64,000 nucleotides of DNA from Paenibacillus albidus (lineage in GTDB: Bacteria; Bacillota; Bacilli; Paenibacillales; Paenibacillaceae), in contig NZ_BMKR01000022.1 in the NCBI RefSeq assembly GCF_014644435.1, positions 44,624 through 108,623 on the forward strand, given 5' to 3'. The translations under genes were made by a program, and so were the position numbers. Numbering within the stretch: position 1 is the stretch's first letter; each line of letters starts with the position of its first letter. Below are positions 43,323 through 52,211 of this stretch, piece by piece. Under the pieces are notes generated by a model, which saw nothing but the letters and a program-made list of their open reading frames with translations, was not told where the DNA came from and did not search any database.

Positions 43323-44129
43323 TCAAAGGAAAAGATTGCGGTATTTGGTCGGCGTCAGCCCGAACTGCTTCTTAAAGCTCTCACGGAAATGATCTTGGTC
43401 CGTGTACCCGATCTGATCGCAGATTTTATAAATTTTGATCAGCGGGTCCTTAAGCAGTCGGGCTGCCTCTTCCATCCGCAAGGAAATGATCATTTGGTTG
43501 ATGGTATTCCCGGTCACCTCTTTAACCAGCAGATTCAAATATTTGTCGCTGAGTCCGACGGAGCCGGCCACGTCCGCCAGGGACAGATCCCGGCGCATGA
43601 ATTGTTCCTTTATATACCCGATCGCCTGTTCAACCAGTTTCCGCTTCTTGATGTTTTCCGGCCACCCTGCGTCCGGAAGCACATCTGCCAGATGCGGAAG
43701 CTTTTCTTTTACGGCCTGCTCCGCCATGGAGATTCCACGCTGTTTCTCCCTCTGCAGCTTAAGCTCACCTACGGCATGGGCCAGTACCCGCTCAATCTCT
43801 TCCGGATCGATAGGCTTGAGAATATAGTCAAGAACATGCAGCTTGATCGCCTGGCGGGCATGCTCGAATTCACTCAGCCCGGACAGGATGATGCAGCGAA
43901 TGTCCGGATGGCTCGCCATTATAGCTTCAATCAGCTGCAAGCCGTTCATTACGGGCATGCCAATGTCCGTTAGAATCAGATCCGGGACCTCCCGCTCCAG
44001 CCACGCCAGCACCTCCTCCCCATTCTCAACGGCGCCCAGTACAGTGATGCCCAAGGATTCCCAGTCAATGGCGTGCATCAGCGTATCGCGGACCATTTTG
44101 ACATCCTCAGCTATCAGCAGCTTATACAT
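43323..44129 (-). CDS. YesN-type response regulator, AraC family (short)
   Basis: 268 aa from the ATG at 44129, overlapping the kinase stop by 8 nt (the open frame to 44267 lies inside the kinase gene). Receiver with Asp55 in LILTDIGMPVMNG and Lys in YILKPIDPEEIE. AraC double HTH at ~165-268 with LADVAGSVGLSDKYLNLLVK and GYTDQDHFRESFKKQFGLTP. It lacks the long middle region of the other two YesN proteins here. Pairs with the kinase at 44122-45978. Confidence 0.93.
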   Translation of the reverse strand: MYKLLIAEDVKMVRDTLMHAIDWESLGITVLGAVENGEEVLAWLEREVPDLILTDIGMPVMNGLQLIEAIMASHPDIRCIILSGLSEFEHARQAIKLHVLDYILKPIDPEEIERVLAHAVGELKLQREKQRGISMAEQAVKEKLPHLADVLPDAGWPENIKKRKLVEQAIGYIKEQFMRRDLSLADVAGSVGLSDKYLNLLVKEVTGNTINQMIISLRMEEAARLLKDPLIKIYKICDQIGYTDQDHFRESFKKQFGLTPTKYRNLFL

Positions 44130-45978
44130 ACGACGCAGCCCCCATTCCTGGCAGAATCGAATCTGAGTAAAAAGGCAGTACAACCTCAACGCATGTCCCC
44201 TTTGCAGCGGGCAAATAGTGCAAGCCGTAGGCTTTGCCGCAATGCAGCTGGATTCTGCGGTGAACATTCATCATACCGTATCCGTTCCCCGGCTCGAGGA
44301 ACTTGATCCCCGATTCACTGGCCGGTTTCTCCTGAAGCGCTTCGTTCATCCGCTCCACATCACAGCCAGTCCCGTTGTCCTCAACGTGCAGCAGAAGCAG
44401 CTTGCCCTCAAGCCGGGCCGTAATCGTGATCCTGCAGTCGCTCTGCCGGTCAGTAAACCCATGAACGATAGCATTCTCCGCAAGCGGTTGCAAGGTAAGG
44501 TGAACCATTCTCGCCTGCAGCAGCCCAACCGGCACTTGAATGACCACCTGCAAATGATCCATCATCATTTTTTGAATGTGCAGATAAGCTTCAACCTGTT
44601 TGATCTCCTCTTCCAGGGAGATCAGGGTCTGCCCACGGTTAAGGCTGAAGCGAAAGACATTAGCAAGAGAACGGACAATTTTGCTTGATTCCATATCACC
44701 CGCCATAATGGCCCGGCAATTGATTAAATCCAATGTGTTGTAGATAAAATGAGGATTGATCTGGGCATGCAGCAGTTCAAGCTGCAGCTCACGCCGTTCC
44801 AGCTCTTCCTCAAAGGATTTCTCGATCAGGCCATGAAGCGTGACCAGCATGGAGCCGAACGTCTGGCTGAGCTCATCGACCTCATAGATGCCGGATTTCT
44901 GCTGGGGCAGCGTTTCTTTAAACCCGCTAACCTCCAGGCGTTGGATGGTGGTTACCAACCTGGTGATCGGAACGGTCACCCGCACCACGATTCTCCGCAG
45001 CCAGAAGCCGGCGATCAACAAGGCGGCGGCAACGCTCGCTGCTCCGATTGCCGATATGACCAGGGTGTACCGGCTGATATGGCTCTCCGGAACGATGGTT
45101 AACAGCCGCCAGCCGTTCTCGAACGTTTCGGACATCACCCGCTGCTTTTCTCCGTCAATGTTGGCGATTATCGACTCCTTAGAGGCGTCCAATGCGCGCA
45201 CAACCGGCAATTCGTCTGCGGATTCCAGAAAGCTGTACCGTTCACTGAAAATAACCCGTTTGCTCTCATCCAGCAACAAATGGTAGCCCTGCTCCAGCTC
45301 CGCATTGCGGAATACACTCTGAATGCTCCTGATATTGGCCCCAACGATCACCGTACCGATGCTCCGGCCGTCCTTAAGGCTGGTCTTCCGCCGCGCCGAA
45401 TAGATCATGGCACCCTCCGGCCGGTCTGTCCTCTCGCCCCACCACTCCGTCTGCCGCTCCTTGCTGCTCAGGCCGCGAAACCAGGGCTGGTTCTTCAGAT
45501 CATCCGACTTGAAGATGCCCGTCACCGGATAAAAGTGGTTTGTCGCCATTTCATATAACCCGGCGCCTGGCTCCAGCGCAACAGATACGACATAGGATTG
45601 CTGCACAGCCTCTTGCGACCGGAAATCGTTCAGCAGGGAAAGCAGAGACAGGTTTTGCAGATTCGCCTGGAGGATGTAAAAGTCATCAACAGCATCAAAG
45701 GGCTCCTGATAGGTGCTCTCCAGCAAATTCTCAATGGATTGATTGGTGGCAATAAAAGCGGCGACATTGTTCATCGTGTCAAACTGGTATCCCGCGTTCA
45801 TATAGACAAATTTCATTGATTGCTCCGCCAGCTTGAGCGTGTGATCGTTCTGCACCCGGATGAGAATGTAGCTAGCAGCCGTAGCAAAAAGGGCGATGAA
45901 CGTAACGATCAAGACAAAAATCGGGAGGCTGAGTCTGGATAATAACCGGGAACTGCCCTTCCATTTGTGTATACGCAT
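44122..45978 (-). CDS. YesM-type sensor histidine kinase
   Basis: 618 aa. TM1 ~15-40, an extracellular Cache-type sensor, TM2 ~305-330, then HAMP. His box LLHAQINPHFIYNTL, N box ENAIVHGF, G box DNGTGCD. It is separated from the upstream binding-protein gene by a terminator-like hairpin, so it probably has its own transcript with YesN. Confidence 0.92.
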   Translation of the reverse strand: MRIHKWKGSSRLLSRLSLPIFVLIVTFIALFATAASYILIRVQNDHTLKLAEQSMKFVYMNAGYQFDTMNNVAAFIATNQSIENLLESTYQEPFDAVDDFYILQANLQNLSLLSLLNDFRSQEAVQQSYVVSVALEPGAGLYEMATNHFYPVTGIFKSDDLKNQPWFRGLSSKERQTEWWGERTDRPEGAMIYSARRKTSLKDGRSIGTVIVGANIRSIQSVFRNAELEQGYHLLLDESKRVIFSERYSFLESADELPVVRALDASKESIIANIDGEKQRVMSETFENGWRLLTIVPESHISRYTLVISAIGAASVAAALLIAGFWLRRIVVRVTVPITRLVTTIQRLEVSGFKETLPQQKSGIYEVDELSQTFGSMLVTLHGLIEKSFEEELERRELQLELLHAQINPHFIYNTLDLINCRAIMAGDMESSKIVRSLANVFRFSLNRGQTLISLEEEIKQVEAYLHIQKMMMDHLQVVIQVPVGLLQARMVHLTLQPLAENAIVHGFTDRQSDCRITITARLEGKLLLLHVEDNGTGCDVERMNEALQEKPASESGIKFLEPGNGYGMMNVHRRIQLHCGKAYGLHYLPAAKGTCVEVVLPFYSDSILPGMGAASYV

Positions 45979-46080
45979 CGTTGTCTCCCCTCCATTGATC
46001 CTTGTGTGTTTAGGCTCTATTATTATGCTCTACCGCCGGCGCTTTGTCAGCATGGTTTGGTGCAGCTCCCTGCCAGCTCA

Positions 46081-46116
46081 AAAATCCCCCGCCGGGGCAA
46101 TTGTGCCCTGGCGGGA
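46081..46116 (-). terminator. Terminator after the LplA-type binding-protein gene
   Basis: CCCGCCAGGGC and GCCCCGGCGGG form an 11-bp stem with one mismatch, followed on the minus strand by GGATTTTTGAG. It lies 25 nt beyond the stop at 46141. Confidence 0.75.
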
Positions 46117-46140
46117 GATTTCGGAGCAGACGCACAACTT

Positions 46141-47778
46141 TTACTTGCCCGCTTTCTTCTGGAAGGACTCCTCCAGCTCCTGCAGGATTTTCGCTCCGCC
46201 CTGAGCCTTCCATTTCTCGACGAATTCATCGAATTTCTTAATGTCTCCACCCATAATAATTTGCGTGAATACGGAGTCGCGCATGGTGTTGAGCTCTACC
46301 AGCTTGGCGATCTTCGTAGGCGAGTCCAGATAGTTGGAGGCATCGGTAATCTGGAACTTATTGTTAATTGCAATGCCCAGCGACTCGGACATGCGCAGCG
46401 GCAGTGACTCCAGATAGCGGGGCCAGCCTGTAAGTCCAGGAGCGAACAGATAACTTTGTGTGCCGCGGTAGTTGCCACCCTTGTCCTTCAACGTCTTCGG
46501 ATCAACGAGATCGGTCACAGTCTTCAGCACGCCGTTCTCGATTTTGTAATCCTCTCCTTCAATACCCCATACCGTCAAGATCTGGTTTTCCAGGGACAGA
46601 GAGTCCTCGATGATCTTCAAAACTCTCTTCGGGTCCTTTGTTTTGACACTGATCGCATTCATCTGGGAGAAGGGGGCTCCCATTGGCGCAACCGCCGTTC
46701 CGTCCGGACCGACAAGCGAATCGGTCAAGGCCAAATATTTGTACGGCTCATTGGCCTGATCCGGCAAGGTTCCATCCTTGGCCAGACTGCCGCTCTTGAT
46801 CAGCTCTCCAGTTTCGATCTGTGTATCATAGCCATTGGGGGTTGACCACCAGCCCATCCAGGAGAACAGCTTGCCACTGTATAGCTTCGTCCGCTCCTGC
46901 TCCTCCTTGATCGTGGGGAATTCCTTGTCAATTAGGCCCTCCGCGTACATCTTTTGCAGAAACAGCAGCGCTTCCCGCATTTGCGGCTCAATATCATAGT
47001 TGCTGAACTTGCCGTCTTTCTCAGTGAAAAAGCCTGGCGTTACGCCAAAAGCGCCAAAGATATGGTCGAAGGAATTGTTAGCGTATTTCTGCTCGCCAAT
47101 CTGGGCCGTATAACCGCCGAGCGGAATGACATCCGGCATCTCCGTCTTGATCTTCTTGAGCAGGTTGTAATACTCATCGAGCGTCTTGGGTATGTCCGCC
47201 TTTACTTTTTCCAGATAATCCTTGCGCATATCCAAATTCCAGCGATACCCGGCACCCGGTCCGCCCTGATAGGGAATACCATAAATTTTGCCGTTTACCT
47301 TGGCCTTCTCGAATACATCCTGTGGAACCTCCCGCATGATGTTCGGCGTATCCTGCTCATTGATCAGATCAGTCAGATCGACGAAGGCTCCTTGCTGCGC
47401 ATATTTCTGAAAATCGTCAGCAAAGTCGATTCTGACCACATCGGGAATGGCGCCGCTGGCTATTTTCAGATTAAGCTTTGTTTTATATTGCTGGACGTCC
47501 ACCATCTCAGGAACAATCTTGATATTGAGCTTCTGCTCAATGGCATGCATGACCACGTCTGCGGCTGGATCATAGGGCTTGGAAATGTCCTGCGCCTTCA
47601 TCCAATTGAGCACATAAGGCGCCTCGGCAGCCGGCGATTCAGCTCCCGGTGCGGATGGCGCAAGGGATGGTGACGCACTGCCTTCTTCATTGCTTTTGCC
47701 GCAGCCCGAAAGCGCTACGCTTCCGGCCAGAAGGACGGCAAGTACGCCAAACGACCAATTTCTTTTTTGTTTAGGCAT
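46141..47778 (-). CDS. LplA-type extracellular solute-binding lipoprotein
   Basis: 545 aa from the ATG at 47778 with GAGGAGGT 10 nt upstream. Signal peptide NWSFGVLAVLLAGSVAL and lipobox LSGC; a Ser/Pro/Ala linker; large two-lobed binding domain with YGIPYQGGPGAGYRWNLDMR. Third gene after the LplB and LplC permeases at 48-49.7 kb. A decayed paralogue of its C-terminus is found at 59103-59600. Substrate probably a plant-derived oligosaccharide by family. Confidence 0.92.
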   Translation of the reverse strand: MPKQKRNWSFGVLAVLLAGSVALSGCGKSNEEGSASPSLAPSAPGAESPAAEAPYVLNWMKAQDISKPYDPAADVVMHAIEQKLNIKIVPEMVDVQQYKTKLNLKIASGAIPDVVRIDFADDFQKYAQQGAFVDLTDLINEQDTPNIMREVPQDVFEKAKVNGKIYGIPYQGGPGAGYRWNLDMRKDYLEKVKADIPKTLDEYYNLLKKIKTEMPDVIPLGGYTAQIGEQKYANNSFDHIFGAFGVTPGFFTEKDGKFSNYDIEPQMREALLFLQKMYAEGLIDKEFPTIKEEQERTKLYSGKLFSWMGWWSTPNGYDTQIETGELIKSGSLAKDGTLPDQANEPYKYLALTDSLVGPDGTAVAPMGAPFSQMNAISVKTKDPKRVLKIIEDSLSLENQILTVWGIEGEDYKIENGVLKTVTDLVDPKTLKDKGGNYRGTQSYLFAPGLTGWPRYLESLPLRMSESLGIAINNKFQITDASNYLDSPTKIAKLVELNTMRDSVFTQIIMGGDIKKFDEFVEKWKAQGGAKILQELEESFQKKAGK

Positions 47779-47870
47779 GAACAATAAGACCTCCTCGAAT
47801 CAATCTGTGTGTATATTTACTCTTGAGAGAGTAAACCAAAGTTGAAGGACAACCTTGAGTAGCCAGGCCT

Positions 47871-48746
47871 CTAGCCTTTAACCGATCCAATCAGCATGCC
47901 CTGCTCAAAGAACCGCTGGACGAACGGATAGATGATCATCATCGGTAGAGCTACAATTACAATTGCCGCCATCTGAATGCCGATTGTCGGCGGCGGCGCG
48001 GAGCCGGCCGTCTCAAGCAACTCCGGCGGCAGGCTGGAGCTGGCAATGATCGTCCGCAGCACAAGCTGCACCGGCGCTTTGGACCAGTCGCTGGTATACA
48101 GCAGAGCGTTGAAGAAATCATTCCAGTAAATAACCAGGTAGAGTAAGCTCACTGTGGCAATCACCGGCATGGACAGGGGAAGTACGATTCTCCACAGAAT
48201 CCTGAACTCTGAGGCGCCGTCGATAGAGGCGGACTCCTTGAGGCTTTCCGGTATGCCCTCAAAAAAAGATTTCATCAGGATCATATTGAAGGCACTGTAT
48301 GCCATGACCAGAATGAGTACATAATTGGTATTCAGCAGGCCCAACTGCTTGATTGTGATATAGGTGGGGATCATGCCGCCTTTAAACAGCATGGTAAAGA
48401 CAAAGTACAGCATGATTACCCTTCTGCCAGGTAGCTTCTTCTCAGCCAGCGAATAAGCTGCCGTAACCGTGAGCAGCAGGGCAAGCGCGACACCACCCAC
48501 CGTATTGCGGATGGTATTGCCGTAAGCATTATAAATCATGGAGCCTTCCTTCAGCAGATAATCGAAGTACTGGAGGCTGAAGGAGGTAGGAAACAGCACC
48601 AGGCCGTTCTTCTCGCTGTAAATCTGATAAGGCGTAACAGAGACGGACAGCACATACCAGAAGGGCAGAACGATAACCAGGGTGAGTATGGTGAGGATGA
48701 TATAGTTGGAGACAGCAAAACCTGCCTCCCTTTTTGACGTTTTCAT
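47871..48746 (-). CDS. LplC-type sugar ABC permease
   Basis: 291 aa from the ATG at 48746 (AGGGGA 10 nt upstream); the frame extends into the end of the previous gene. N-terminal helix NYIILTILTLVIVLPFWYVLS, EAA loop KESASIDGASEFRILWRI, C-terminus RFFEQGMLIGSVKG. Confidence 0.92.
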   Translation of the reverse strand: MKTSKREAGFAVSNYIILTILTLVIVLPFWYVLSVSVTPYQIYSEKNGLVLFPTSFSLQYFDYLLKEGSMIYNAYGNTIRNTVGGVALALLLTVTAAYSLAEKKLPGRRVIMLYFVFTMLFKGGMIPTYITIKQLGLLNTNYVLILVMAYSAFNMILMKSFFEGIPESLKESASIDGASEFRILWRIVLPLSMPVIATVSLLYLVIYWNDFFNALLYTSDWSKAPVQLVLRTIIASSSLPPELLETAGSAPPPTIGIQMAAIVIVALPMMIIYPFVQRFFEQGMLIGSVKG

Positions 48747-48765
48747 CGGCTTGTGTTCCCCTTTG

Positions 48766-49716
48766 TCAGAAAATTCCTGAATCATTGACTTTGGCAGCGA
48801 CGTGATTGGTAAGGAGCACCAGCACGAAGCCGATCAAACCCTTGATGACGTCAGCAGCCGCTGCGAGGCTGAGGTTGAACTGCTCGATACCTATGCGGTA
48901 AATGTAGGTGTCGAGAATGTCCCCTACCTCAAACACCATGGGATTGTACAAATTGATCACTTGGTCCAGCCCGGCGCTCATGACGGTCCCCACCCTGAGG
49001 ATGAAGATAACGATGATGGTGCTCGTAATGCCCGGAAGGGTCACATGCAGCATCTTCTTGAAGCGGGTTGCTCCATCCATAGTGGCTGCCTCGTAAACCT
49101 CCGGATTGAGCCCGGCAATGGCAGCTATATAGATAATGGCTGCCCAGCCCATCTCCTTGAGCGCATCCGTGATCACAAGAATGGTCCGGAAGTATGCAGG
49201 TTCAGCAAGCAGGTAAGCAGGCTTTCCGCCAAAAAATTCAATAATTGAATTGATCACGCCGGTCTCGGGCGAGAGCAGCAGGGAGATAATCCCACCATAG
49301 ACCACCCAGGAGACGAATCTCGGCAAGTAAACCGCGGTCTGCAGGGTCTTCTTGAACCAGACTGTGCGGATTTCATTCAATGCCAGCGCCAGTACAATCG
49401 GGCTGAGGAAACCGCTGAGCATTTTGTACAAGCTGATGAGCAGCGTGTTCATGAAGGCATTACGGAACATTTCAGATTCGAACAGCATGCGGAAATACTT
49501 AAATCCCACCCAATCACTCGCGGAAAAGCCCTGAATGACGTTATAGTCCATAAAGGCTATGCTGATCCCTTTGAGAGGCAGATAATCAAAAACAAAAACC
49601 CAGGCAAATGCGGGAAGCAGCAGGATATATAGCAGCTTGTACTTCCATATCCTTCTAAGCTTCCACCTGAACTGCGGTTCTACTCTCTCGGCTATCCTGG
49701 CAGTTTCCATCCCCAT
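48766..49716 (-). CDS. LplB-type sugar ABC permease
   Basis: 316 aa, AGGAGGAG 8 nt before the ATG. Begins KYKLLYILLLPAFAWVFVFDYLPL in two stretches of helix; EAA loop YEAATMDGATRFKKML. First gene of the operon; a 20-bp palindrome lies 40-59 bp upstream. Confidence 0.92.
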   Translation of the reverse strand: MGMETARIAERVEPQFRWKLRRIWKYKLLYILLLPAFAWVFVFDYLPLKGISIAFMDYNVIQGFSASDWVGFKYFRMLFESEMFRNAFMNTLLISLYKMLSGFLSPIVLALALNEIRTVWFKKTLQTAVYLPRFVSWVVYGGIISLLLSPETGVINSIIEFFGGKPAYLLAEPAYFRTILVITDALKEMGWAAIIYIAAIAGLNPEVYEAATMDGATRFKKMLHVTLPGITSTIIVIFILRVGTVMSAGLDQVINLYNPMVFEVGDILDTYIYRIGIEQFNLSLAAAADVIKGLIGFVLVLLTNHVAAKVNDSGIF

Positions 49717-49755
49717 CCAACTCTCCTCCTGTCTTCTTCTCTCTGTCTATTCAAA

Positions 49756-49775
49756 ACATGTAAGTGCTTACATGT
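49756..49775 (-). promoter_or_regulatory. Palindromic operator (cre-like) upstream of the fourth transporter operon
   Basis: ACATGTAAG-TG-CTTACATGT is a perfect 9-2-9 palindrome. It matches the cre consensus at 14 of 15 positions, so CcpA or another LacI-family repressor could bind. The rest of 49717-49996 holds the promoter and a terminator at 49891. Confidence 0.65.
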
Positions 49776-49890
49776 ACTATATTATCTGAAATGACCGGGC
49801 CAGGTAACCGGAGCGAAGGACAATAATACCCGGGAAAAGTCGCGTTTTCCTCCCCGGACAAGCAAATCATGGGGCAGCAGCCGATGAAAC

Positions 49891-49922
49891 AGAGGATGCC
49901 TTCCTTCCGGAAGGCATCCTCT
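49891..49922 (-). terminator. Strong hairpin after the truncated Big2 protein
   Basis: AGAGGATGCCTTCC and GGAAGGCATCCTCT form a perfect 14-bp stem with a TTCC loop, 75 nt beyond the stop at 49997. The T run is weak (GTTTC). Confidence 0.7.
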
Positions 49923-49996
49923 GGCACTTGGGAAACTGTCCACTCAAAGTCTGCCCGGAATCGGCTACAAGGTCCGATGAAGGTTGGCCATCAGTT

Positions 49997-51304
49997 CTAT
50001 GGCGTGGCTATCCTTGGCATGACCACCACTTGATCCACCAGCAAATGAACCGCCGGACCGGCACTTTTCAGGGCGAACCCGATTCCGCCTGCCGTCAGGT
50101 CAGCGTCCGTGAAGGCAGCAACCAGCACATCATCAATGTATAGCTTATATTCGCTCCCCAGCACCTCCACTTTATAAGGGTGCCGAGCCTCCAGATTGAA
50201 GCCTGGAAGGACAGCCGCAATATCTACGGCAATCCCCACCTGCACGGGGGTGGAGGCATTGGGATATTTCCGCAGCTCGACAATGCTCGTGTTTTTGAAT
50301 TCCAGAAAGTAAAAGCTGGTTCCCGAGGTGTAGCGGAACATCGTGCGGAAGCGGTCGGCTTCTGCCGTGAAGCTCAGGCTGTAATCCTGCGAACGGTAAG
50401 GAAGCGCGGCCGCCTTGACCACGGCGCGCTGCGGCCCGGTCAGCGTTGTCGAGCCGGTCAGTAAAGCTTCCGTTCCGCTGCCCTGAATGCTCCAGGCCGT
50501 GCTGCCGAAGAAATCCCAGCTCGCAAGCCCTCCGGCAAAGCTGTCCTCAAACAGCGGTTCAAGGATTACGGTTACAAGACAGCTTGCCGTATAGGAGCCG
50601 TCCTCCGTTGTTGCCGTTATCGTCGCTGTTCCCGGTACTGCCGCCGTCACTTTGCCGTCCGTGCTGACGGCTGCAACTGAAGGGTGATCCGAGCTCCAGG
50701 TATGGGAGCTGTCTACCGTTGCATTGGCCAGAACAGCATTCCGGAAGCTGGCGAAATCGGCGTACTCCGCGGCGTCCGCTGCTTCCAGCACCCAACCGTT
50801 CTTATCGGCCTGGCTGCGGAGAATATTATAGCTGTAATACAATTGCTTGGTGGGATGCAACTGGGTCGTCGTTTTTACCTTGTTGGCCGGATCGGTAGGC
50901 GTTTGATGGTACCAGGCATACGGCTTGATCATCTTAAAGGCGAAGTACATCTCTCCCGTGTCGCTGAAGACCCAGCCGGCTTGCTCCGTTCGATTCAAAA
51001 TCGAGCCTGTGTCCGGGAACATCGCATTGAGATAATTATCGGTTGCATTTGGCGCGCTTAAGGATTTATACACGCCGACCGCAGCTTTGCCGTCCTGCAT
51101 AATCCGGTGGTTCTCCGGCTGGTCATAATTGCCGATTGGGTTGTCGCCCTGATCGGCGTTGATTCTGAACAACGAATCCGGCGCAGCGGACTGCCAGCGC
51201 AGAGCGACGGGAATGTCCTCAATCCAGTTGTCCACCCGGTTGTAGATCACCTCGGTCGCAAGCCCCCAGGTCGGCTTCACATAAGCCTGGCGGTAGGTTT
51301 TCAA
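49997..51304 (-). pseudogene. 5'-truncated secreted protein with Big2 and concanavalin-like domains
   Basis: 435 codons remain, with no signal peptide and no proper start (the first TTG has none upstream). The N-terminal ~200 residues (WYHQTPTDPANKVKTTTQ, QLYYSYNILRSQADKNGW) look like the end of a large polysaccharide-acting enzyme I cannot name. Then a Big2-like domain (VSTDGKVTAAVPGTATITAT) and a ~185-aa beta-sandwich (PLFEDSFAGGLASWDFFGS) closely related to the N-terminal domain of the 2290-aa protein. The 5' part is replaced at ~51305 by an aldolase fragment in the opposite direction, so this is a rearrangement product. Confidence 0.75.
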
Positions 51305-51305
51305 A

Positions 51306-51779
51306 TTGCGCCCAAATGTCGATTACACCCGCCAGGTTGTCCAGTGGGCCCGGGCAACCGGAGCCTCCGTGGAAGCGGAGCTCGGTCATCTGGGCGGGGG
51401 TGAAGCAGGCACGGAGCAGCAGCAGGCTGAAGCCTTTTTTACGGATGTGGAGCAGGCCGGCGATTTTGTCAGCCGTACCAGCTGTGACGCGCTTGCGGTA
51501 GCGATCGGCACCGTTCACGGTGTCTACCGGTCCGAACCACGTCTGGATATCAAGAGGCTGCAAGACATCTATAATAAAGTGTAAATGCCGATTGTACTTC
51601 ATGGCGTTGGGAAAATCAACATTTGTACGGACATGTTTATCAGCATGATGAACCGGATCAAGGCCGTGACCAACAGCGGTACTATCAATTACACGGAGGT
51701 TATGACCGCAACGGAGGCAGCCCTGACAGAAGTGGTTAAGAGCAAGTTAGTATTGTTCGGCAGTCAGAACCGGGCGTAA
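51306..51779 (+). pseudogene. Class II ketose-bisphosphate aldolase fragment
   Basis: Reads NVDYTRQVVQWARATGASVEAE, LGHLGGGEAG and DALAVAIGTVHGVYRSEPRLD, which are core motifs of GatY/KbaY/FbaA aldolases. A TAA interrupts at 51582, then the same frame continues PIVLHG-VGKINICTDMF and ends KSKLVLFGSQNRA. Between HG and VGKIN ~20 residues of the family are missing. The N-terminal third is absent. Thus it is truncated, nonsense-mutated and internally deleted, and not functional. Confidence 0.85.
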
Positions 51780-51823
51780 GCGCCCGGAACGGCCATCCCT
51801 CTATCGGGCAGGAGGCTACGCCA

Positions 51824-52160
51824 TTAATTGAGCAGCCGACCTCCGAGTGATTGTAGCATCTTGAACCGTGTTCTCACTCGTTTCCATTGTTTCCAGTAGA
51901 TCATGAGAGCCCGGCTTTTTTGTCCATTCATACGCAGACTGGAGCAGTTTTTCATATCCGCTATCTTTAAGTAGTTGACCCATACCATGATGTAGCGCCT
52001 AAGTTTCTATGCTCGGTCTTCGGTTCCCATTCCGTTGCCTCTCGATATTTGGGCGGTCCGTTCCGTCCAGAATGGATAGCCAGAGGGCTTCTTCGTTTAC
52101 TTTGGGATAGGGTAGATATTCATCTACCTTCATTCCATTGATCCCGTGAACGCTTCTGTT
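51824..52160 (-). mobile_element. Group II intron reverse transcriptase/maturase remnant
   Basis: Reading right to left: NRSVHGINGMKVDEYLPY and EEALWLSILDGTDRPN match the N-terminal RT0 region of LtrA-type proteins (GIDGMTVDEL...GTYRP). After a stop, WVNYLKIADMK and IYWKQWKRVRTRFKMLQSLG match the maturase X/thumb region (WxNYF.IADM ... WKQWKR.RTR). The ~280 residues between, including the YADD active site, are gone, and there is at least one frameshift. No intact intron ribozyme ends were recognised. The element is dead. Confidence 0.82.
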
Positions 52161-52167
52161 CGCGCAC

Positions 52168-52202
52168 CAAAAGACAAAGGACCCCCATATTTATAGAGGT
52201 CC
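52168..52202 (-). terminator. Terminator of the 2290-aa gene
   Basis: GGACCTC ... GGGGGTCC with a 9-nt AT loop, followed on the minus strand by TTTGTCTTTTGG; 10 nt after the stop at 52212. Confidence 0.75.
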
Positions 52203-52211
52203 CTCGCTTGA

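Noticed and set aside
51219..51602. 127-codon minus-strand frame across the junction
   Set aside because: The plus strand here reads clear aldolase motifs; the opposite frame has none.
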